A stretch of DNA of 64,000 bases from Paludibacter sp. (GTDB lineage: Bacteria; Bacteroidota; Bacteroidia; Bacteroidales; Paludibacteraceae), in NCBI GenBank assembly GCA_028692715.1, contig JAQUWU010000007.1:86506-150505 (forward strand), in the 5' to 3' direction. The notes below the pieces were generated by a model that was given only the letters and a program-made list of their open reading frames with translations, ran no database searches and was not told the origin of the DNA. The number at the start of each line of letters is the position of its first letter. The first letter of the stretch is position 1. Made by a program: the position numbers and the translations under genes. Positions 34,794 through 43,814 of the stretch are shown one piece after another.

Positions 34794-36839
34794 ATGAAGG
34801 AAATAAAATTCATGGTATTTATGCTGTTTGCTTTTACAATGGCATTTACCGGCTGTACTAATGTGAATGATCCAGAAGAAAATTCAAATGAAGAAACGGT
34901 TATATATTCTGAAAATTTTGGTACAGAATTAAGCACTACTACTCCGACTGATGGATGGCTTTCGGTAGGCAATTATACACAATATCAAAAAAATGGGAAG
35001 GGAGCTTCTGCAGTAACTTATAGTTCTGATGGTGGCGCAGTAACTCTCCGTGGGAATCAACCTTCATCCGGGTATACAGGAGCTTCGGGTTCTGCCAATG
35101 CTATGGCCGCTGCTGGAGGTGCAAGTTTAGTTATAAAGAACATTGCTACCTGTGGTGCAAAAAATTTGGTTCTTTCGTTTGGAAGTATTGTTGTAAGTGA
35201 CACTTTGTCTGTGTCATATAGAATTAGTGGAACGACTGATTGGATTCCTGTTGTTTATTCGAAAGATGTAAGCGGATGGGGCTTGGTAGAGAATCTGGAA
35301 ATCACACTACCAACAGGAACAAATACTATAAATTTAAAATTCACTGCAGCAAAAACTCAATATGGAACTCGTGTGGATGACATTAAAATAGTTACAAAAG
35401 ATGCAACAACAGCAGCTGTTGTTGACCCTGACAATGGTGATGTCAGCAATGCAACAGAAATTTCTATTGCCGATGTTCGTGCCATGAATAGCGATGTAGC
35501 AAAAACCACTTCAGTAACCATACCGGATGAGAAGAAAATTGTAGGTATTGTTGTTTCTGATGGTGTAAATTTGAATTCATATTCCACCAATTTACAACTA
35601 GTTTCTTTAGATAATTCAGCAGGTATTATGGTTCGTTTCGACAGTGATCATAGTTTCTCTTTAGGTGATAAAGTTGAAATTGTTGTTTCCGGACAATCCT
35701 TGGAATTTTACAAAAAACTACTACAAATCAACAATGTACCTTTGTCAAATGCCACAAAAATTTCGAGTGCAAACACTGTTACACCGACTACAGCTACAAT
35801 AGCACAAATTACAGCCAATATGGACGCTTACGAATCTCGTTTAGTGAAAATTGAAAATGCCACAATCACAAATACATCAAATACTTATAGTGGAAATTCG
35901 ACCATAAATGATGGTACGGGCGAAATAATACTTTATACTCGTTCACAAGCTACTTTCGCTACAACAAGTCTTCCTGTAAGCGCACAGAACATTACTGCAT
36001 TTGTAACACGATACGATGATACAAAACAGATTTCCATTCGTAATCTTGATGATGTAGTTTCAGGTAATCCAAATTTACCTGTGTTGCAAATTACTTCTGC
36101 AAATTCAGCTTCTGCAAATGTAAATGAACAATTTAGCCATACATTTATATCACAAGAAGCAAATTTGACTGGCACAACTGTTATTTCGTGTGACAATTTA
36201 CCGTCTTGGTTATCGATAAATGGCATGACAATTAGCGGTACAACACCAACTACAGAAGAAACTTTCGCACTCAACATAGTAGCAACCAATGGAATTATAA
36301 CAGCAAATCAGACATTTACTATTACTGTTAAAGCACCTACTGCTGCAGGGGTAAATTTGCTTACAAACGGAAGTTTTGAAGATTTTTCTGGCGTTGTACC
36401 TACAAGTTGGAATATTGGTACTTCTCCCAACAACCTACCTGTTGAGAAAATCACGACTGATGCTCAGAATGGAAGTATTGCAGTTAAAATGGCTGGTGAT
36501 GCGAACGGAAGATGTGATTTAAAACAAGCGGTTTCTGGAATTGAAGCTGGGAAAACTTATGTTGTTTCGTTCTGGTATAAAGATAATTTAAAATCTGCTA
36601 GTTCATCAGGTATTCGAATTTGGTCAAGTTTTACAAAGGCAGGTTCAAACATATCTGCATCTGGTGCAGATTGGGCAAGTGCATTGCAGCCTTCTGCTAC
36701 ATACGAAGCTGTTTCTGTTTGGACAAAATATGAAGTGGAAGTTGTTGCTCCTGCTGATGCAGACGGGTTTAATTTTGAAATTCGTGCAACTAAGAGTAAT
36801 TACGGAACAGTTGATAATTGTTCTCTCAGTTTAAAATAA
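34794..36839 (+). CDS. Multidomain surface lipoprotein (jelly-roll, DUF5689-like, Ig-like, CBM-like domains)
   Basis: 681 residues. A lipoprotein signal peptide (FTGC) is followed by a choice-of-anchor/jelly-roll-like domain (about 35-200, YSENFGTELST). A DUF5689/OB-like domain follows (about 230-425, GIVVSDGVNLNSY, SLGDKVEIVVSG). Then come a putative-Ig/cadherin-like domain (about 430-515, LPSWLSINGMTISGTTP) and a carbohydrate-binding-like C-terminal domain (about 520-681, NGSFEDFSG, YVVSFWYKDN). It is the last gene of the receptor operon and is followed by a terminator. It probably binds or presents substrate outside the cell. Confidence 0.85.
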   Translation: MKEIKFMVFMLFAFTMAFTGCTNVNDPEENSNEETVIYSENFGTELSTTTPTDGWLSVGNYTQYQKNGKGASAVTYSSDGGAVTLRGNQPSSGYTGASGSANAMAAAGGASLVIKNIATCGAKNLVLSFGSIVVSDTLSVSYRISGTTDWIPVVYSKDVSGWGLVENLEITLPTGTNTINLKFTAAKTQYGTRVDDIKIVTKDATTAAVVDPDNGDVSNATEISIADVRAMNSDVAKTTSVTIPDEKKIVGIVVSDGVNLNSYSTNLQLVSLDNSAGIMVRFDSDHSFSLGDKVEIVVSGQSLEFYKKLLQINNVPLSNATKISSANTVTPTTATIAQITANMDAYESRLVKIENATITNTSNTYSGNSTINDGTGEIILYTRSQATFATTSLPVSAQNITAFVTRYDDTKQISIRNLDDVVSGNPNLPVLQITSANSASANVNEQFSHTFISQEANLTGTTVISCDNLPSWLSINGMTISGTTPTTEETFALNIVATNGIITANQTFTITVKAPTAAGVNLLTNGSFEDFSGVVPTSWNIGTSPNNLPVEKITTDAQNGSIAVKMAGDANGRCDLKQAVSGIEAGKTYVVSFWYKDNLKSASSSGIRIWSSFTKAGSNISASGADWASALQPSATYEAVSVWTKYEVEVVAPADADGFNFEIRATKSNYGTVDNCSLSLK

Positions 36840-36865
36840 TAAGTTATTCAAATAATTGTAAAAGA

Positions 36866-36897
36866 AGCCGGGCAGAAGTATTTCTTGCTCGGTTTTT
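36866..36897 (+). terminator. Terminator of the receptor/DUF5689 operon
   Basis: Stem CCGGGCA/TGCTCGG (one G-U pair) with a T-rich tail. Confidence 0.75.
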
Positions 36898-37006
36898 ATT
36901 TGCCCATATATACTCTTGTTGCTCCAGCCACCGCAACTAAATTCCGTTTTGAAGTAAGAACTTATCGTGAGTCAACGACATCGGATGTTGCAGTCTTTGC
37001 AGCAGT

Positions 37007-37273
37007 TCACGCTAGAATCAAAGCATTTTGTTTGAAAGATGCACTTCCTCCTTTTCTATAATAATCATCTGCTTTAAACCCTGTATCATCTGCTTTACGC
37101 TTCATATCATCTGCTTTACTCTTCATATCACATGATATAGCATCCATATCAGTTACTTTACTCTTCATATCACATGATATGGCATCCATATCAGTTGCTT
37201 TACTCTTCATATCACATGATATAGCATCCATATCAGTTACTTTTTGTTTCATATCACATTTTTTTACAAACAA
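37007..37273 (-). CDS. Doubtful 88-residue ORF built on heptad repeats
   Basis: The frame is open from a TTG at 37273 (an ATG at 37252 is also possible). It consists almost entirely of seven-residue units encoded by the 21-bp repeats: DMKSKAT, DMDAISC, DMKRKAD. The heptad spacing with charged residues would suit a coiled coil. There is no signal peptide, no recognised family and no promoter or ribosome-binding site. The 21-bp period keeps the frame, which is the main argument for coding; it may still be only a noncoding repeat tract. Confidence 0.3.
   Translation of the reverse strand: MFVKKCDMKQKVTDMDAISCDMKSKATDMDAISCDMKSKVTDMDAISCDMKSKADDMKRKADDTGFKADDYYRKGGSASFKQNALILA
37064..37252 (-). 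repeat. Nine 21-bp tandem repeats
   Basis: Units of the form ATCAnnTGCTTTACTCTTCAT and ATCACATGATATAGCATCCAT (plus strand) alternate from the fourth unit on, giving a 42-bp higher-order period. There are no unique spacers, so it is not a CRISPR array. Confidence 0.85.
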
Positions 37274-37378
37274 GTTCTTCCGTTTGTTCCGTTTAATCCG
37301 TGTGCTAAGTAGTAAACTTTTTTTGAACTAATCCTTTGTGTTGTTTGTTTACATTAAAAACATTAAACACGTATTTTT

Positions 37379-37570
37379 ATGAGTGAGAATAGTATTGAAG
37401 TAAAAGTTATCAAAGGGGGTCCTTCTGTAGTATCAGGAAATTTCAAACTGATATTAGCCTCTGGCGAAGAAAAGGAAATGTCAGATAAAACATTCCTGTG
37501 TCGATGTGGTCAAAGCAAAAACAAACCTTTTTGCGATGGATCACATAAAAATAGTGACTTCGACAAATAA
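37379..37570 (+). CDS. CDGSH iron-sulfur domain protein
   Basis: 63 residues with the complete CDGSH signature: C41, C43, C52 and H56 in CRCGQSKNKPFCDGSH, which bind a 2Fe-2S cluster. The short N-terminal part (IKGGPSVVSGNFKL) is of the single-domain bacterial type. Such proteins carry redox-active, pH-labile clusters; the partner is unknown. It is monocistronic, with a terminator at 37592-37630. Confidence 0.93.
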   Translation: MSENSIEVKVIKGGPSVVSGNFKLILASGEEKEMSDKTFLCRCGQSKNKPFCDGSHKNSDFDK

Positions 37571-37591
37571 ATTGTCAACCTAAACCAAGTG

Positions 37592-37630
37592 AACAGATAA
37601 AGAAAATTTTCTCTATCTGTTTCTTTTTTA
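37592..37630 (+). terminator. Terminator after the CDGSH gene
   Basis: Stem AACAGATA/TATCTGTT with an inner AGAAAA/TTTTCT pairing and a T-rich tail. Confidence 0.75.
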
Positions 37631-37752
37631 CCCTACAAATAAGCTAAATTTCGCCACAATTATAATCACTTAACGTTATTTCCGTTTATTTGTAGTCTTA
37701 TGATAGTCATTCTTACGAATTTAATGTTAATTTTGTATGCTAAATATTAGTT

Positions 37753-38559
37753 ATGGATAAATTACGTTTTCAAAGTTTTGGTAGTGGAAGTAGTGGAAAT
37801 TGTTATTATATAGGTAATGCATCCCGTGGGTTGTTGATAGATGCCGGACTTGGGGTTCGTTCCATCCGTAAACATTTACGAAATATAGGTCTTGATTTTG
37901 AGAATATTTGGGGTGTTTTTGTTACACACGATCATGCCGACCATATAAAAGCTGTAGGACCCATCGGTGAAAAACATCATGTGCCCATTTATACAACCCG
38001 TGCAGTTCACGAAGGAATACAACGAAGTTACTGCGTTACAGAAAAACTGTATACCAGCAAGAAATATATAGAAAAAGGTGAAACTATTCAGGTAGGTGAA
38101 TTCAACATTACATCGTTTCCTGTTTCGCACGATGCTACCGACAATGTAGGTTATACTGTTGAATATAAAGAAAAAAGATTTACCTTTGCTACGGATTTAG
38201 GATATATAGGCGAAGAAGTTGCTAATGAATTAAAACAGGCGGACTTTGCCGTTCTGGAAGCAAATTACGATGAACAGATGTTACAAGAAGGTTCGTATCC
38301 CGTTCATTTAAAAAACAGAATTATTTCCAAAACAGGACATCTCAGTAATGATCAGTGTGGGTTGTTTTTGTCCGAAAATTTTCATTCTCGTTTGAAACAC
38401 ATTTTTTTGTGCCATTTGAGTCGTCAAAACAATCTTCCTGATTTAGCCTATACTACGGTACAGAACTATTTGGAAGAAAAAAAGATAATAGTTGGAAAAG
38501 ATGTACAACTAATTACATTGGATAGGTCAGAACCTTCCGAATTATTTATTTTTGAATAG
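37753..38559 (+). CDS. MBL-fold hydrolase of the WalJ/YycJ type
   Basis: 268 residues. It starts RFQSFGSGSSGNCYYIG, with metal motif THDHADH (H59, D60, H61, D63, H64), further metal ligands in SHDATDNVGY and EANYDEQM, and the distal HLSRQNN. These fit the WalJ (YycJ) group of metallo-beta-lactamase-fold proteins, linked in Firmicutes to DNA metabolism and cell-wall control. The genes of a WalKR system are not nearby. The precise substrate is unknown. Confidence 0.87.
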   Translation: MDKLRFQSFGSGSSGNCYYIGNASRGLLIDAGLGVRSIRKHLRNIGLDFENIWGVFVTHDHADHIKAVGPIGEKHHVPIYTTRAVHEGIQRSYCVTEKLYTSKKYIEKGETIQVGEFNITSFPVSHDATDNVGYTVEYKEKRFTFATDLGYIGEEVANELKQADFAVLEANYDEQMLQEGSYPVHLKNRIISKTGHLSNDQCGLFLSENFHSRLKHIFLCHLSRQNNLPDLAYTTVQNYLEEKKIIVGKDVQLITLDRSEPSELFIFE

Positions 38560-38585
38560 ATTTCTTTTTAATATATGAGAAAAAA

Positions 38586-38800
38586 TAGAACGCAGATCTA
38601 CACAGATTTAGCTGATTAAAGCTGATAATTTCACTTTAAAATACGGATTTGTTTCAGATTTAATCTTGCAAGCAAGATAAGATTTAGTTGTAATCCTAAA
38701 AATCATATCGGTTTACCGATATTTAATCCTCCCGATAGCTATCGGGATTAAATCCGTCTTATCAGTATAAATAGCGCCTGCCTGCTGCAGGCAGGTTCTA
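38586..38800 (+). repeat. MITE-like palindromic element, copy B
   Basis: Terminal inverted repeats AAATAGAAC (38583-38591) and GTTCTATTT (38795-38803) bound the element. Inside are four hairpins: ATCTTGC/GCAAGAT (38663-38678), ATATCGG/CCGATAT (38705-38722), an 18-bp perfect palindrome TCCCGATAGCTATCGGGA (38730-38747) and CCTGCCTG/CAGGCAGG (38777-38795). No coding frame is present. Confidence 0.65.
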
Positions 38801-38894
38801 TTTCTTTGTATATAAATTGCATATAAATTTTTGTCATGTACTTAGTTGATTTCTTTAAAACTTTATAGACTTTAAAACTTGTAACTCGCATCCC

Positions 38895-39641
38895 ATGTCG
38901 CAAAATCTAGTCATTATTCCTACCTACAACGAAAAGGAAAACATAGAGAATATTATTCGTACGGTGTTTCAACAACCTACTATTTTTCATGTATTAGTGA
39001 TTGAAGATGGCTCTCCCGATGGAACAGCAGCTATTGTAAAACGTTTACAAACCGAATTTCCCCAAAGTTTATTTATGGTGGAGCGAAAAGGCAAACTTGG
39101 ACTTGGAACTGCTTATATTACAGGATTCAAATGGGCACTGCAACGGAAATATGAGTTTATTTTCGAAATGGACGCCGACTTTTCGCACAATCCTGCCGAC
39201 TTGAATAAACTCTACGATGCCTGTGCCAATCAGGGTGCAGATGTTGCTATTGGATCGCGTTACGTGTGTGGTGTCAATGTTGTAAACTGGCCTATCGGTA
39301 GGGTTTTAATGTCTTATTTTGCCTCTAAATATGTTCGATTTGTTACAGGAATGAATATAGCCGATACTACAGCCGGATTCAAATGTTACCGTAGAGAAGT
39401 GCTGGAAACCATTAATTTGGATCGTATCCGATTTAAAGGATACGCGTTCCAGATTGAAATGAAATTTACCGCTTATAAATGTGGCTTTACATTGACCGAA
39501 GTTCCTATTATTTTTATCAACCGCGTATTGGGGACATCCAAAATGAGCGGTGGGATTTTTGGCGAAGCATTTCTTGGCGTAATACAATTGAAAATAAACA
39601 GTTGGACAAAAAAATATCCTCAGAAAAAGAAGAAGAAGTAA
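38895..39641 (+). CDS. Polyprenol-phosphate mannosyltransferase-like GT2
   Basis: 248 residues of the dolichol-phosphate mannose synthase family. It starts NLVIIPTYNEKENI, with VLVIEDGSPDGT (metal/UDP region), the DxD-like EMDADFSHNP near residue 96, GSRYVCGVNV and ADTTAGFKCYRR. It lacks C-terminal membrane helices, as soluble DPM1-type members do. It should charge a polyprenyl phosphate with a sugar (mannose or glucose) for envelope glycans or protein glycosylation; donor and acceptor are inferred from the family. MITE-like elements flank it on both sides. Confidence 0.88.
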   Translation: MSQNLVIIPTYNEKENIENIIRTVFQQPTIFHVLVIEDGSPDGTAAIVKRLQTEFPQSLFMVERKGKLGLGTAYITGFKWALQRKYEFIFEMDADFSHNPADLNKLYDACANQGADVAIGSRYVCGVNVVNWPIGRVLMSYFASKYVRFVTGMNIADTTAGFKCYRREVLETINLDRIRFKGYAFQIEMKFTAYKCGFTLTEVPIIFINRVLGTSKMSGGIFGEAFLGVIQLKINSWTKKYPQKKKKK

Positions 39642-39693
39642 TTTTCAAAAAAATGTATGTGGAACTAAATAAAACAGCATTTTAAAATAATAA

Positions 39694-39848
39694 TAGAACG
39701 CTGATTTCAGCTGATTTAGCAGAAAGAAACGGATAAAAAAAAAGATTTTTCCCGATAAATCGGGGCGGATTTCGATGCAAGTATAAGAAAATCATTTCGC
39801 TTTAAGCGATATCTAAATCATCCCGACAGCTATCGGAAATAAATTCTA
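39694..39848 (+). repeat. MITE-like palindromic element, copy C
   Basis: It starts TAGAACGCTGAT like copy B (TAGAACGCAGAT) and ends TTCTATT. Internal hairpins are CCCGAT/ATCGGG (39751-39764), TCGCTT/AAGCGA (39797-39809) and an imperfect version of copy B's palindrome (39821-39838, TCCCGACAGCTATCGGAA). Confidence 0.6.
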
Positions 39849-39858
39849 TTACTTAAGT

Positions 39859-41202
39859 ATGATGCAATTAATAAAAAATGCAACCATTGTAAACGAAGGA
39901 AGAACTTTTATTGGTTCGGTGCTGATAGATGGTGAGCGAATTTTGGAAGTTTTTGAAGGAAACAAAGAGATTGAAACCTCCAAACCTTATACAGAAATTG
40001 ATGCAACCGGCTTATTATTATTTCCGGGTGTAATTGACGATCAGGTTCATTTTCGTGAACCCGGACTAACCCATAAAGGCGATATTTTTTCTGAAAGTCG
40101 TGCAGCTGTAGCAGGTGGTATCACCTCGTATATGGAAATGCCCAACACCCGCCCTCAGGCTGTAACTGTTGATTTACTTGAAGATAAATATAAAATTGCG
40201 GCTGAAAAATCCCTTGCAAATTACAGTTTTCTAATGGGGGTTACCAATGACAATATTGATGAATTAAAAAAGATAAACCCACGAAACGTTGCGGGACTCA
40301 AAATGTTTATGGGTTCTTCAACCGGAAACATGCTGGTAGACAATAAAGAAACACTCAACAGAGTATTTTCAGAATTGTCCATGATGATTGTTACGCATTG
40401 CGAAGATGAAGGAACGATTCAAAAAAACATTTTGTATTATAAAAACTTATTGGGCGAGGATATTCCTGTGAAATATCATCCCCTGATTCGGAATGCCGAA
40501 GCTTGTTACAAATCTTCGTCGTATGCAGTTGAACTGGCCACAAAATATAATGCAAGGCTTCATGTTTTTCATTTGTCGTCCGAAAAAGAAATGTCCTTAT
40601 TTCGTTCCGATATTCCCTTGAAAGAAAAACGGATTACTTCAGAAGTTTGCGTTCACCATTTGTGGTTTTCGGATGCCGATTACGAGAAATATGGCAACCG
40701 TATCAAGTGGAATCCTGCAATAAAATTTGAATCCGACCGTTTGGCATTAATAGAAGCCGTAAATAACAATAAAATTGATGTGATAGCAACCGATCATGCA
40801 CCACATTTACTTTCCGAAAAAGAAGGTTCATGTCTGAAAGCTGCTTCAGGGGGTCCATTGGTGCAACATTCGCTGGTGGCAATGCTACAACTGGTAAAAA
40901 AGGGAAGTTTTACAATTGAAAAGGTGATAGAAAAAATGTGTCATGCACCCGCTGATTTATTTCGAATTGAAAAACGCGGATATATACGCCCCGGCTATTT
41001 TGCTGATCTGGTGTTGGTTGATCCAAATGCAGCATGGACGGTAAATACCGATAACATACTATATAAATGTGGTTGGTCACCCTTTGAAGGAACTAGTTTC
41101 GACAATTCAGTAGTAAAAACATGGGTAAACGGTCAGAAAGTGTATGACATGGGTGTGTTTGATGAAACGGTTCGCGGACAACGATTAATATTTGAATACT
41201 AA
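39859..41202 (+). CDS. pyrC: Dihydroorotase (QVH variant)
   Basis: 447 residues of the amidohydrolase fold. It has [18 protein letters not shown] near residue 58-75, [18 protein letters not shown], the metal-site His in HCEDEG and FHLSSEKEM, and the catalytic-site TDHAPH. It converts carbamoyl-aspartate to dihydroorotate in pyrimidine synthesis. The first His of the usual HxH metal motif is Gln here (Q62-V-H64); as far as I recall this is normal for Bacteroidota homologs. It is followed by apbE after four bases, so the two are co-transcribed. Confidence 0.92.
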   Translation: MMQLIKNATIVNEGRTFIGSVLIDGERILEVFEGNKEIETSKPYTEIDATGLLLFPGVIDDQVHFREPGLTHKGDIFSESRAAVAGGITSYMEMPNTRPQAVTVDLLEDKYKIAAEKSLANYSFLMGVTNDNIDELKKINPRNVAGLKMFMGSSTGNMLVDNKETLNRVFSELSMMIVTHCEDEGTIQKNILYYKNLLGEDIPVKYHPLIRNAEACYKSSSYAVELATKYNARLHVFHLSSEKEMSLFRSDIPLKEKRITSEVCVHHLWFSDADYEKYGNRIKWNPAIKFESDRLALIEAVNNNKIDVIATDHAPHLLSEKEGSCLKAASGGPLVQHSLVAMLQLVKKGSFTIEKVIEKMCHAPADLFRIEKRGYIRPGYFADLVLVDPNAAWTVNTDNILYKCGWSPFEGTSFDNSVVKTWVNGQKVYDMGVFDETVRGQRLIFEY

Positions 41203-41206
41203 CATT

Positions 41207-42244
41207 ATGAATAAAAAAGTAATTCTCTCCCTAATAATTGGTTCGGTTTTTTTAGTAGCAGCATTTGTATATAAATATTTTGAGAATGCCTCCACAAAAC
41301 CAAAAGTTGAATATATCCACAACGAAGGAAAAACGCAAGGAACATTTTATTCTGCCACCTATCTTCAACCTGAAGGAATCGACTTACAATCCAAAATTGA
41401 GGAAAAACTCCAACAGTTCGACCTGTCACTTTCTACATACAATCCAAACTCAATTATTTCTCAAATAAATAAAAATGTGGATACTGTAAAAACCGACATC
41501 TATTTTGACGAAATGTATGCAATGGCTCGTTCGGTTTCGGAAAAGACAAATGGAGCGTTTGATATAACAGTAGCTCCATTAGTAAATGCATGGGGATTTG
41601 GGTTTGGAAATCACAAACGAGATAAAGACCCTGATTTAAAAAGTATTTTGCCATATATCGGGTACAAAAAAATAAAACTGGAAAACCATAAAATAATAAA
41701 GGAGAATCCCCATATCGAACTCGATGCAAGTGCTTTAGCTCAGGGGCAATCCACCGATGTCATCTCCAAATTTCTAGAAGAAAATGGATGTACACAGTAT
41801 ATGGTTGAAATTGGTGGTGAAGTTATGTGCAAAGGATTAAATCCAAAAGGCGAAAAATGGAGAATCGGCATTGATAAGCCGATTGATGAGCCGACATCCA
41901 TGGAACAAGACTTTCAAACCATTGTTGCCATTTCAGGTGTAGCCATCAATACTTCAGGAAATTATCGTCAGTTTTATTATCGTGATGGAAAAAAATATGC
42001 ACACGAAATAGATCCACGTTCAGGTTATCCGGTGGTTCATAGTTTACTAAGCGCCACAGTTGTAGCACCTACCTGTATTCAAGCCGATGCCTACGCTACA
42101 GCATTTATGATACTCGGGGTGGATAGTGCGTTGCAAATTTGTAAAACGATTCCCGATATGGAATGCTATTTGATCTATTCAGATAAAAACGGTAAAAATA
42201 AAGTAGTTTATACCGAAGGCTTTAAAAAATATATAACAGAATAA
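41207..42244 (+). CDS. apbE: FAD:protein FMN transferase ApbE
   Basis: 345 residues from the ATG at 41207. A frame from 41192 starts with TTG inside pyrC and is rejected. An N-terminal hydrophobic anchor (IIGSVFLVAAFVYKYF) or signal segment is present. Family motifs are TYNPNSIISQIN, GAFDITVAPLVNAWGFGF, the Asp-containing LDASALAQGQSTDVIS and the C-terminal HEIDPRSGYPV. It attaches FMN covalently to a threonine of target proteins such as NqrB, NqrC or RnfG, outside the inner membrane. No NQR or RNF genes are in the window. Confidence 0.92.
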   Translation: MNKKVILSLIIGSVFLVAAFVYKYFENASTKPKVEYIHNEGKTQGTFYSATYLQPEGIDLQSKIEEKLQQFDLSLSTYNPNSIISQINKNVDTVKTDIYFDEMYAMARSVSEKTNGAFDITVAPLVNAWGFGFGNHKRDKDPDLKSILPYIGYKKIKLENHKIIKENPHIELDASALAQGQSTDVISKFLEENGCTQYMVEIGGEVMCKGLNPKGEKWRIGIDKPIDEPTSMEQDFQTIVAISGVAINTSGNYRQFYYRDGKKYAHEIDPRSGYPVVHSLLSATVVAPTCIQADAYATAFMILGVDSALQICKTIPDMECYLIYSDKNGKNKVVYTEGFKKYITE

Positions 42245-42484
42245 GTCATAAGAACAATTAAGAAACTGTTTAAAAATGTCACATTCTTATTATCAATTGT
42301 ATTTGCTATCGTTCCTTATTGAGGAATAGATTAGATTTTAAGAAACGACCTTAAATCATGACACTTAATTTCTAAAAACCAATAATTTAAATTATCAATC
42401 AGTTAAAATATCGATAATAAAAGTCTGAAATATCAGTGTTTGTTAAATCGAACAATTAAATTTTTTTATTACTGATTAAATAAC

Positions 42485-42492
42485 TACTTTTG
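42485..42492 (+). promoter_or_regulatory. -7 box of bamD
   Basis: TACTTTTG, 16 bp before the bamD ATG, preceded by an AT-rich tract. It gives a very short leader. Confidence 0.5.
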
Positions 42493-42508
42493 CAGTCCAA
42501 AATATCAT

Positions 42509-43312
42509 ATGAAAAGACTTCCGATTTTAATTTTACTAGTAGTTTTATCACTGGTTTCCTGTAGCAATTATCAAAAATTACTCAAATCCGATGATGCAGA
42601 ACTGAAATATACCAAAGCTGTTGAATATTTCGACAAAGGTGACTTTATGCGTGCTTCAACACTTTTCGATGGGATTGCAACTTACTATAAAGGTACCGAT
42701 CGCTCCGAAACGGTGTTAAACTATATTGCAAAGTCTTACATGGGTCAGAAGGATTATTTTTCGGCCAGCGAGTATTATAAAACCTATGTAAAAACGTATC
42801 CGAAGGGAAAATACGTAATTGAATCGAAATTTATGATTGGCTATTGCTATTATCTCGATTCGCCGGATGCTCGATTGGATCAGACTGAAACCTATAATGC
42901 AATTGCAGCATTTCAGGAATTTCTCGATGTTTATCCTGAGAGCGAAAGAGTGCCTGAAGCCAATAAATTATTGGATGAATTACATAACAAATTAGCTTAC
43001 AAAGCATTTATAAATTCAAAATTATATTTCAATCTGGGAAATTATTTAGGAAATAATTACGAATCGGCTATAATTACGGCACAAAATGCACTAAGGAATT
43101 TCCCTACAACTACCTATCGCGAGGAATTATCCATGTTGATTCTAGAATCGAAATATCAACAAGCGTTACAGAGTGTTGAAGATCGGAAAATTGATCGTTA
43201 CAGAAGTACGATAGACGAATATTATAATTTTATAAATGAATTCCCTGACGGTGAATTTAGAAAACAAGCTGACAAGATTTTTAACGATTCAAAAAAAGTA
43301 GTAAAAGATTAA
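42509..43312 (+). CDS. bamD: Outer-membrane assembly lipoprotein BamD
   Basis: 267 residues. A lipoprotein signal peptide (SLVSC, Cys at residue 18) is followed by five TPR-like helical repeats, including YTKAVEYFDKGDFMRASTLF and YKTYVKTYPKGKYVIESKFM. BamD works with BamA in inserting outer-membrane barrels from the periplasmic face of the outer membrane. It starts a plus-strand block with rpoZ (15 bp downstream), an arrangement typical of Bacteroidota. Confidence 0.95.
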   Translation: MKRLPILILLVVLSLVSCSNYQKLLKSDDAELKYTKAVEYFDKGDFMRASTLFDGIATYYKGTDRSETVLNYIAKSYMGQKDYFSASEYYKTYVKTYPKGKYVIESKFMIGYCYYLDSPDARLDQTETYNAIAAFQEFLDVYPESERVPEANKLLDELHNKLAYKAFINSKLYFNLGNYLGNNYESAIITAQNALRNFPTTTYREELSMLILESKYQQALQSVEDRKIDRYRSTIDEYYNFINEFPDGEFRKQADKIFNDSKKVVKD

Positions 43313-43327
43313 TAAACAAAATATAGT

Positions 43328-43657
43328 ATGGACTACAAAAAAGTAAATGCGCCATTGAACACCATTTCCCGCGACATGAACACATTAAGTGAGAATGTTG
43401 GGAATGTTTACGAAACGGTAAAAATTATTGGTAAACGTGCCAATCAAATTAGCGTAGAAATCAAATCGGAACTGGATAAAAAGCTTCTTGAATTTGCTTC
43501 GTTTAACGAAAACATTGAAGAAGTTTTCGAAAACAGAGAACAAATTGAAATTTCACGTTACTACGAAAAACTTCCAAAAGCAGTTCTTATCGCTACTCAG
43601 GAGTTTATTGAAGATAAAGTGTATTATCGTAATCCGATAAAAGATAAATTGAAATAA
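43328..43657 (+). CDS. rpoZ: RNA polymerase omega subunit, Bacteroidota RpoZ-like
   Basis: 109 residues. It starts DYKKVNAPLNTISRDM, with a long helical middle (ETVKIIGKRANQISVEIKSE) containing the KRANQI omega core and a Bacteroidota-specific extension ending DKLK. It is expected to support assembly of RNA polymerase. It follows bamD by 15 bp and ends at a strong terminator, so bamD-rpoZ is one transcription unit. Confidence 0.9.
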   Translation: MDYKKVNAPLNTISRDMNTLSENVGNVYETVKIIGKRANQISVEIKSELDKKLLEFASFNENIEEVFENREQIEISRYYEKLPKAVLIATQEFIEDKVYYRNPIKDKLK

Positions 43658-43683
43658 ATAATTTTTCATTTCATTTCTGATCA

Positions 43684-43732
43684 GATAAAAGAATATTGAG
43701 CACACAAAATCAATATTCTTTTATCTTTTTTT
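43684..43732 (+). terminator. Strong rho-independent terminator after rpoZ
   Basis: A perfect 16-bp stem (GATAAAAGAATATTGA/TCAATATTCTTTTATC) with a 10-nt loop and seven T. Confidence 0.9.
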
Positions 43733-43759
43733 GTTTGTACGGTGTTCAATTGTTTTTTG

Positions 43760-43767
43760 TATTTTTG
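43760..43767 (+). promoter_or_regulatory. -7 box of coaBC
   Basis: TATTTTTG with TTTG at 43734-43737, 47 bp before the coaBC ATG. Spacing to the -33 box is 22 bp, slightly long. Confidence 0.45.
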
Positions 43768-43814
43768 CATTTACAATTGCAAATCGGAAATTTATAAATT
43801 GTAATTAAAACAAG

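Noticed and set aside
37064-37252. Possible CRISPR array
   Set aside because: The 21-bp units are contiguous with no unique spacers, and no cas gene is nearby.
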